Shown here in pieces: positions 8,299 to 16,698 of a stretch of DNA of 34,252 nt (its first letter is position 1; each line of letters opens with the position of its first letter). The translations under genes and the position numbers were made by a program. The stretch spans positions 1-34,252 of the forward strand of contig ONTZ01000032.1 of NCBI GenBank assembly GCA_900320905.1. The letters run 5' to 3'. This DNA comes from an uncultured Prevotella sp. (GTDB lineage Bacteria > Bacteroidota > Bacteroidia > Bacteroidales > Bacteroidaceae). The notes beneath the pieces were generated by a model. The model was not told where the DNA came from, searched no databases, and worked only from the letters and a program-made list of their open reading frames with translations.

Positions 8299-8802
8299 AT
8301 GAAGAGACTTATCGTTAATTGTCTGGTTGTTGTTTTTGCACTGGGTGTTTGGGCTCAGGGACAGGGACAGCAGAGGTTCTCTCCTGAGAAATTCCAGGCC
8401 GGCATGGAGCAGTATATTGCCAAGGAAGCCGGTCTGACTCCTCGGGAAGCCGCTGCCTTCTTCCCGATGTTCCGGGAGATGCAAAAGAAGCAGCGTGCAC
8501 TCTACAACCAGATGATGGCAGAGTCGAAGATCAAGCCGGCAGACGAGAAAGCCTGCAAGAAAGTGATTCAGAAGCGGGATCAGGTCGAGTTGGAGTTGAA
8601 GAGCATCCAGCAGACCTATCACAACAAGTTCCTCAGCGTGCTTCCCGCCTCGAAAGTATTTGATGTCATCAAGGCTGAGGACCAGTATCACCGTGGACTG
8701 TTCCGTAACTGGGGTAGGAATCCGATGGGCAACCCAATGGGTAATCACATGGGTAACCCGATGGTTCGCCCTCCCAGAATGCAACAGGGTAATAGGAGAT
8801 AG
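8299..8802 (+). CDS. Periplasmic Spy/CpxP-like helical protein with Met-rich tail
   Basis: 167 aa with a signal peptide (MKRLIVNCLVVVFALGVWAQ). The mature part is strongly helical and charged: YIAKEAGLTPREAAAFFPMF, MQKKQRALYNQM and KRDQVELELKSIQQTYHNKF. This layout, with a 'LT..EA..F.P...e...k' motif and long helices, resembles the LTxxQ-type periplasmic chaperone/sensor family (Spy, CpxP, ZraP), which sense misfolding or metals. The tail carries a tandem tetrapeptide NPMG-NPMG-NHMG-NPM (12-bp DNA repeat, 8731-8764), rich in Met with one His, so metal binding is possible. Last gene of the sigma-factor operon, the place where a periplasmic inhibitor or sensor is expected. Confidence 0.72.
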   Translation: MKRLIVNCLVVVFALGVWAQGQGQQRFSPEKFQAGMEQYIAKEAGLTPREAAAFFPMFREMQKKQRALYNQMMAESKIKPADEKACKKVIQKRDQVELELKSIQQTYHNKFLSVLPASKVFDVIKAEDQYHRGLFRNWGRNPMGNPMGNHMGNPMVRPPRMQQGNRR

Positions 8803-8818
8803 ATTAAAACTGCTAGTG

Positions 8819-8853
8819 GGTGCCGTCGTTCTTGAGGAATGGCGGCATCTTTG
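8819..8853 (+). terminator. Terminator between the sigma operon and nth
   Basis: GGTGCCGTC (8819-8827) can pair with GGCGGCATC (8841-8849) as a 9-bp stem with two G-U wobbles, followed by TTTG. It sits between two convergent genes, just past the sigma operon and before the nth stop codon at 8855. Confidence 0.5.
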
Positions 8854-8854
8854 T

Positions 8855-9505
8855 TTATGCTAACTTCGAGTCTTCCAGAATCTTCGGACAGAGAGGAGCC
8901 AGTTCGCATTTTTCGCAATGGGGCTTGCGTGAGGTGCAGACATAACGTCCGTGAAGCAACAGCCAATGGTGGGCATTCGGGATATCTTCCTCCGGGATAT
9001 GCTTGGTTAGCGCCATCTCCACTTTGTAAGGTGTATTGTCGCGCTTGCTGACGAGTCCCAACCGATGGGCCACCCGATAGACGTGTGTATCTACTGCCAG
9101 TGCCGACTTCCCGAATGCCACGCTTTGGATGACATTCGCCGTCTTCCGCCCCACACCGGGTAAGTCGAGTAGCAGGTTCATGTCCGAAGGTACCTCACCA
9201 TCATGCTTCTCCACCAGTGCCCGTGCCATCTTCACCAGATGCTCAGCCTTCGCATTCGGATACGACACGCTACGGATATACTCCAAGACATCCTCCGGTT
9301 CCGCCTTCGCCATTGTCTTTGCATCGGGATAGTGCCGGAACAGTTCTGGTGTCACTTGATTGATTCGCTTGTCCGTACACTGTGCACTCAGGATGACTGC
9401 CACCAACAACTGAAACACACTCCCGAATTCCAGTTCGGTATTCACATTCGGCATTTGTTCCCTGAAGTGCGCCAGGATCTTCTCAAACCGTTCGCTCTTT
9501 TTCAT
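8855..9505 (-). CDS. nth: Endonuclease III (DNA glycosylase/AP lyase)
   Basis: Excises oxidised pyrimidines and cleaves abasic sites in base-excision repair. 216 aa, normal length. Visible: the helix-hairpin-helix LPGVGRKTANVI with the catalytic Lys, the downstream VDTHVYRVAHRLGL containing the catalytic Asp, the early LVAVILSAQCTDKRIN segment, and the C-terminal [4Fe-4S] cluster motif C-X6-C-X2-C-X5-C (CTSRKPHCEKCELAPLC). Start at ATG (MKKSERFEKIL). A TAATTTTG box lies only 4 bp upstream of the start codon, so the transcript would be nearly leaderless. Monocistronic. Confidence 0.96.
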   Translation of the reverse strand: MKKSERFEKILAHFREQMPNVNTELEFGSVFQLLVAVILSAQCTDKRINQVTPELFRHYPDAKTMAKAEPEDVLEYIRSVSYPNAKAEHLVKMARALVEKHDGEVPSDMNLLLDLPGVGRKTANVIQSVAFGKSALAVDTHVYRVAHRLGLVSKRDNTPYKVEMALTKHIPEEDIPNAHHWLLLHGRYVCTSRKPHCEKCELAPLCPKILEDSKLA

Positions 9506-9509
9506 GCCG

Positions 9510-9517
9510 CAAAATTA
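9510..9517 (-). promoter_or_regulatory. Possible nth promoter, -7 box
   Basis: TAATTTTG on the minus strand matches TAnnTTTG. It is only 4 bp upstream of the nth ATG, implying a leaderless or almost leaderless mRNA. A chance match in AT-rich sequence cannot be excluded. Confidence 0.45.
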
Positions 9518-9548
9518 CAAATTATTATCCATACCACCAAGATTATTA

Positions 9549-9820
9549 GCCTGAAATCTGGGGGAAGATTATGCCCGGTGTGCATAAACGTGCCTCAGAT
9601 TCAGGGGAAGATTATGCCCGGTGTGCATAAACGTGCCTCAGATTTGGGGGAGACTTTTGCCCGGTGTGCATAAACGTGCCTCAGATTTGGGGGAAGATTA
9701 TGCCCGGGGTGCATAAACGTGCCTCAGATTCAGGGGAGACTTATGCCCGGTGTGCATAAACGTGCCTCGGATTCAAGGCAGACTTATGCACGGTGTGCAT
9801 AAACATGCCCCAGATTTTAG
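9549..9820. repeat. 43-bp tandem repeat array, hairpin in each unit
   Basis: Units begin (GCCT...) at 9549, 9592, 9635, 9678, 9721, 9764 and 9807: six full 43-bp copies and the start of a seventh, at constant spacing. Each unit holds the 19-bp inverted repeat TTATGC-N7-GCATAA, except the third where the left arm is TTTTGC. Variation is limited to scattered substitutions, strongest at the two ends. There are no variable spacers. It fills most of the 557-bp gap between nth and the beta-galactosidase gene. The rest of that gap (9821-10019) shows nothing recognisable. Confidence 0.92.
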
Positions 9821-9996
9821 GCTGATTTTTCAACTTCTGGAGCAAAAAGATGCAATATTCACTCAAACCATCGGAACGCAAAAATGATATGTTCCATATT
9901 CCACTTCTATCATCCCAACTCATGGTTTATATCAGGCAGAAATTACTGGAAAAGAAGTCTTAACTCGATTTGCAGCGGAATTTTTTTCGGATTTAC

Positions 9997-10027
9997 TTGC
10001 TTTATTCCTAAAAACTTGCTAACTTTG
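9997..10027 (+). promoter_or_regulatory. Beta-galactosidase promoter
   Basis: TTG (9997-9999), a 20-bp spacer and TAACTTTG (10020-10027) fit the Bacteroidetes promoter pattern. Transcript start about 10034, about 30 nt before the ATG at 10064. Confidence 0.65.
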
Positions 10028-10039
10028 CCGAAAATATAA

Positions 10040-13171
<3,132 letters not shown>

Positions 13172-13192
13172 ACTAATAAATTGCTCTGCATT

Positions 13193-13234
13193 ATCAACCC
13201 CTTTGTGGCATTTTGCTACCACAAAGGGGTTGAT
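13193..13234. terminator. Strong hairpin terminator after beta-galactosidase
   Basis: ATCAACCCCTTTGTGG (13193-13208) and its exact reverse complement (13219-13234) form a 16-bp perfect stem with a 10-nt loop, followed by TTTGG. It lies 22 bp past the stop codon. The following T tract is short, but the stem is unusually long. Confidence 0.75.
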
Positions 13235-13290
13235 TTTGGTCAAAAAGATTTAATTGTGAGGCTTTTTTGTAAATTTTAAGTAGCAAATCG

Positions 13291-13321
13291 TTGGTGGATA
13301 TCTTTATAATTACTATCTTTG
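13291..13321 (+). promoter_or_regulatory. Promoter of the 13347 exported-protein gene
   Basis: TTGG (13291-13294), a 19-bp spacer and TATCTTTG (13314-13321) form a good Bacteroidetes promoter. The ATG is 26 bp downstream with GAAGAAG (a weak ribosome site) before it. Confidence 0.7.
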
Positions 13322-13346
13322 CACCGGTTTTGATAAAGAAGAAGAG

Positions 13347-13826
13347 ATGAAAGATATAAAAGATATAAAGAAAATGATATTTATGGTGATGATGTTCCTG
13401 GTCGGTTCATTGTCACTGAATGCCGCAGAGAATGTCGCCAGCAAGGACGATGTCGATACCACCTATATCAAGTTGGATGAGAACCGTGTGCCAATCAATC
13501 ACGTCAACTTGACCTATGATGAACTGGTAGAGAAAGTTGGAGAATTAGAGACCATCCTTGAAACAGAGAACTTCCAACTGTATGCCGCAGGCGACTATAC
13601 CTATAAGATCGAAGATGGTGTTGTTACCTCTATGGCCATTCAGATTGCTGATGAAAAGAACGACAAAGTGATCTACAATCAAATTCTGAATGCTTTGTCC
13701 AAGAGCAACTCCATCAAGGATACGCATAATACAGGCGGAAACCATTATCTGTATGCCAACTTCCAAATACAGTTTGATGACTTCGAAGGGTATGAGAAAC
13801 TAACCTTTTCGGCCATCACAGAGTAG
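13347..13826 (+). CDS. Exported protein of unknown function
   Basis: 159 aa, not recognised. It has a signal peptide: basic MKDIKDIKK, hydrophobic MIFMVMMFLVGSLSL, cleavage likely after LNA or NAA. The mature part (~135 residues) is acidic with regular beta/alpha alternation (YDELVEKVGELETILETENF; YTYKIEDGVVTSMAIQIADE; HYLYANFQIQFDDFEGYEKL). No Cys in the mature part and no lipobox. Own promoter. Its 3' end overlaps by 11 nt the 3' end of the convergent precursor-peptide gene, so it borders the RiPP island. Whether it takes part in that system is unknown. Confidence 0.72.
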   Translation: MKDIKDIKKMIFMVMMFLVGSLSLNAAENVASKDDVDTTYIKLDENRVPINHVNLTYDELVEKVGELETILETENFQLYAAGDYTYKIEDGVVTSMAIQIADEKNDKVIYNQILNALSKSNSIKDTHNTGGNHYLYANFQIQFDDFEGYEKLTFSAITE

Positions 13827-14064
13827 TTGGAATTATTATATTCTCAAAATCAGTATAAGTAACACAATTTGAGTTACCACAGGTTCCTGTGTTTGTACCA
13901 CATCCCATATTTGGACATCCTGTATTATAATGACACTCTATGTGGGTACAATTATGATTAACCCCACCATCTCCACCAATACCACCACCTAGGATATGAA
14001 TCCTTTCCATTTCAGATAGGATGTCAATACATCCAATTTCTGATAAACACTTTTTTTCTTTCAT
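13816..14064 (-). CDS. GG-leader, Cys-rich precursor peptide (RiPP), GG-Bacteroidales type
   Basis: 82 aa. The leader (residues 1-28) ends LSEMERIHILGGG, the double-glycine type leader of Bacteroidales natural-product precursors that are paired with radical SAM/SPASM maturases. The core is rich in Gly, Asn, Thr and Cys: Cys at 39, 44, 50, 55, 62 and 67, three CX4C pairs (CTHIEC, CPNMGC, CGNSNC) separated by 5 and 6 residues. A hydrophobic tail IIIPTTL follows. Two further Cys (6, 12) are in the leader. It lies 28 nt after the receptor stop, so it is probably on the same transcript. AT-rich like its neighbours. Likely cleaved after GG and modified on Cys residues (thioether or similar); the chemistry is inferred only from family association. 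Confidence 0.75.
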   Translation of the reverse strand: MKEKKCLSEIGCIDILSEMERIHILGGGIGGDGGVNHNCTHIECHYNTGCPNMGCGTNTGTCGNSNCVTYTDFENIIIPTTL

Positions 14065-14092
14065 TTTACGTAATATTAATTGTTAAACTCTA

Positions 14093-16180
14093 TCAATGGT
14101 CTATCTCATTGACCATACCTTTATTAATCTGATTATTGTCTTGCTTGTTGACCTGATGCCCCTTGGCTATCAGATATCTGACAGTTATAAAGAAAGAATT
14201 CCTATAGTCATTATATTGATTCACCACCCTACTATATTCATAAAATGGCGTAGAAATAAGACTATAACTGTTCTTACCAACACCCCATCTGATAGGTAGC
14301 CTGTATGTAAATCTTAGCATCAGTCTCCTATCCATGAAATATTTCCATGCTGATAACTGCCACCAGTCAGAAAGCCCTTTGTTGATGCCTTGAAGTGAAG
14401 CCACATATTTAGGCTGTGAAGAATACTGGAACTGGAATCCCCACGTGGTTGCATTATAACTAACATCAGATATGACACTCCAATAGGAATAGGTATTACT
14501 GACATCATCCAACCACAAGTGTCCTCCACCCCTGTATATTGATGCCCGTCCTGCAAAGCGTTTATTTTTACTCGTGACAGGGCCAAATCCGCATCCGACA
14601 TTCCATTCTGTATCCCCGATATTACGACTTGTCTGTATAAGGCCATCAGTATCCCATAAATATACTGAAGACATCTTGTTTCCAGAGTATTGGAACGAAC
14701 CTATCACATAGAACAGTCCATGATTGATGTTTGCAATGAGTTTATTAGAGGTCTCCGTTTTCAGTGATGGGTTGCCCAATGTGTATATCATTGAATCTTT
14801 CTGCGTGACAAACGGAAGCGTCTGTCTATAACCGGGAGTGTTGTGTGAGGATGAGAGGTTGAGCATGATATTCGTTTTTTTGCTTAACTGGTATCTTGTT
14901 CTTGCTGTACCAGAGAACGTAATTTGATTGGTATGGTTGCCTTCTGCCGATATGTGATAATTGGTAAGTGATGCTCCGACACTCCCTGAATACCGATTTC
15001 CAATCCTGAAATTATAAGAAGCAGAGGCATGCAGATAAGAGTTTTTACTGCTTTGCCTTTGACTATTATCTTTACTTTCGCCTTCATAATGTCTCTGAAA
15101 ACCTGACAAGTATAGATTTATAGAGTGATTGCTGCTTATCTTCTTTGAAAGATTAAGGGACGCTGATACTATCTTTCTCTTGTTATGGAATTTACTTATA
15201 GTTAGGAATCCCGTACTCTCGCTTTGCATGTAAAGTACATCATCATCGTATATGTCTATACTCAAGTCTGAATAGATAGTCCATGCTTTTCCATTTCCTC
15301 TGTAGAACAGGGTTGCCGTATGTTCTCTGCTGCCATCCTTGTCTGTTGTCTTCCTGTCTGCCAACAAACCGTTCTTATTAAATATGGTGCTTCCCCACTG
15401 GTTGAAATGATTCTGTATGTAACTGTATTTGGCTGATAGCGAATGATTCATATTCAGTTTGTAGTCGAAGTCAACCCACCAGTTATAGTTGTTGGAATAG
15501 CGCGATTTGTCAGGCTGACCATCATTAACAGACCTATATTGATACTTATTCACTAAAGTGTATAAGATGTCCTCGTCGTACTTTCTGTTATTATGTTCAT
15601 ACTGAAAACTTGTTGATAAATCATACTTCGGTCGTGTGTAGGTATAATAGAAACCATTTCTAACAGCAGAGAACTGGGATCCATAGCGAGTTGAAGGCAA
15701 TAGTCTGGTATTGGCATTGTCAGAGAAGTCAAATCCGCTCCATCTCTCTTTTGTTATAATATTAATGACCACATATGCATTTGGGTAACGCGGATGAGAC
15801 TGCTCATATACTTCTATTTGCCTGAATCGTTTGTTGTGTAGATTACCGATATATGACATATCCTTTTCTTTACCATCAACGATTACAATAATATTGTCCC
15901 TGCCTTTATACGTTAACTTCTTTTCTACTTTATCGACAAACAAACCTGGCAAATTTTCCAAGATGTCATACGTGTCTATAGTATTCTTGCGCATCTCTTC
16001 CGTGATGTTCCATACATCCTTATCTGGATAATGAGTCACCTTACTGCCTTCTATAATGGCATCGTTAAGATAGACGTATTTCGTAATACTGTCTTGTCTG
16101 GCGACAAAAGTACTATCCGTCCTAACGGAGTCACCATGACAAAACAACATGCAATATAGAATAAATGCACTAAAACTCAT
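14093..16180 (-). CDS. TonB-dependent-type outer-membrane beta-barrel receptor
   Basis: 695 aa. Short signal peptide (MSFSAFILYCMLFCHGDS), no carboxypeptidase-like N-terminal domain. A plug-like region (residues about 40-140) contains IDTYDILENLPGLFVDKV, the following DNIIVIVDGKE and RQIEVYEQSHPRYPNAYVV. After it come ~500 residues of alternating aromatic beta strands typical of the outer-membrane beta-barrel family (SFQYEHNNRKYD, LSAKYSYIQNHFNQWG, FFITVRYLIA). A ~25-residue polar tail follows the last strand. Its ATG overlaps the stop of the upstream maturase remnant (ATGA), showing that the two were translationally coupled. Such receptors occur with GG-Bacteroidales RiPP systems. It may import or export the modified peptide; the direction is not known. 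Confidence 0.85.
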   Translation of the reverse strand: MSFSAFILYCMLFCHGDSVRTDSTFVARQDSITKYVYLNDAIIEGSKVTHYPDKDVWNITEEMRKNTIDTYDILENLPGLFVDKVEKKLTYKGRDNIIVIVDGKEKDMSYIGNLHNKRFRQIEVYEQSHPRYPNAYVVINIITKERWSGFDFSDNANTRLLPSTRYGSQFSAVRNGFYYTYTRPKYDLSTSFQYEHNNRKYDEDILYTLVNKYQYRSVNDGQPDKSRYSNNYNWWVDFDYKLNMNHSLSAKYSYIQNHFNQWGSTIFNKNGLLADRKTTDKDGSREHTATLFYRGNGKAWTIYSDLSIDIYDDDVLYMQSESTGFLTISKFHNKRKIVSASLNLSKKISSNHSINLYLSGFQRHYEGESKDNSQRQSSKNSYLHASASYNFRIGNRYSGSVGASLTNYHISAEGNHTNQITFSGTARTRYQLSKKTNIMLNLSSSHNTPGYRQTLPFVTQKDSMIYTLGNPSLKTETSNKLIANINHGLFYVIGSFQYSGNKMSSVYLWDTDGLIQTSRNIGDTEWNVGCGFGPVTSKNKRFAGRASIYRGGGHLWLDDVSNTYSYWSVISDVSYNATTWGFQFQYSSQPKYVASLQGINKGLSDWWQLSAWKYFMDRRLMLRFTYRLPIRWGVGKNSYSLISTPFYEYSRVVNQYNDYRNSFFITVRYLIAKGHQVNKQDNNQINKGMVNEIDH

Positions 16181-16546
16181 TGGACTAGCAATTGGTTATT
16201 TCTGATATGTATCCTACAATAGTTGTATATGCGATATTTCCAAACCTTATCTTTATCTGAAAACCTACACTTCAAAGGACTATTATTCTTACAAGCACGG
16301 TCTCTTTCCACAGGACAAGGGCCGTAACAAAGAGGAAGGTATTTGCAGTTTGTACACTCATTCTGATGACTAACAACTGTATGACTGAAAAAAAGAGGTA
16401 ATTCACTCCACACAATTTGTCCATTAGTATTTATTCTTCCTCTGCAATTTTCAAAGTCCTCATTGTCACATTTGTCAACTTTTATGAAATAATCAAAAAG
16501 TTTTTCTTTGCCATAATTCTACAGTTTTTATATTAAGTTCCTGCAA
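16177..16546 (-). pseudogene. Remnant of radical SAM/SPASM peptide maturase (C-terminal part, frameshifted)
   Basis: The minus frame read from 16518 encodes a SPASM-type auxiliary cluster domain: KCDNEDFENCRGRI, TNGQIVWSELPL, then CTNCKYLPLCYGPC, an exact C-X2-C-X5-C-X3-C. Further Cys follow (RACKN, LKCRF, NYC). There is no ATG in this frame; the first usable start is a GTG at 16413. Upstream coding continues in a different frame (LQELNIKTVELWQRK, about 16501-16546). Removing one A from the A5 tract at 16501-16505 joins the two frames as WQRKLFDYFIKVDKC. The radical SAM core with CxxxCxxC is missing altogether. So this is a 5'-truncated, frameshifted gene. Its stop overlaps the receptor start as ATGA. 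Confidence 0.75.
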
Positions 16547-16551
16547 AATTA
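16544..16551 (-). promoter_or_regulatory. Possible promoter before the maturase remnant and receptor
   Basis: TAATTTTG on the minus strand matches TAnnTTTG, with a TTTG about 10-15 bp further upstream rather than at the ideal distance. It could still drive the remnant-receptor-precursor transcript. It partly coincides with residual maturase coding sequence, so it may be fortuitous. Confidence 0.4.
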
Positions 16552-16599
16552 TAACTATCAAACAAATCTTCCAAATATTTTTGGAGTTAAAAGTTCATC

Positions 16600-16697
16600 G
16601 AAGTACATCCTAACTGGTTAACAACTGTTAACGAGGGGGCAACTCCCAATTAAATCGGTATTATAAAGAATAACATAAAAAGTACACCAAAGTACAT
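16600..16697. repeat. Three AAGTACA direct repeats and a GTTAAC dyad
   Basis: AAGTACA occurs at 16601-16607, 16680-16686 and 16690-16696; the last two are exactly 10 bp apart. Between them GTTAAC-AACT-GTTAAC (about 16617-16632) is a near-palindrome. This gap (16547-16698) separates the HTH-like regulator gene from the RiPP operon and has no gene of its own. Confidence 0.6.
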
Positions 16698-16698
16698 T

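Noticed and set aside
9549-9820. CRISPR array
   Set aside because: The 43-bp units have no variable spacer; the whole unit is conserved. No cas genes are nearby.
9741-9923. 60-aa minus-strand frame running into the 43-bp repeats
   Set aside because: The 43-bp period is not a multiple of three, so no frame is maintained through the array, and the peptide has no recognisable features.
16484-16514. Ten-residue frame (MAKKNFLIIS) or programmed -1 frameshift into the SPASM fragment
   Set aside because: The A5/T5 tract is not a proper X XXY YYZ slippery site in that frame and no pseudoknot is evident. Upstream residual coding in a third frame fits a simple mutation better.
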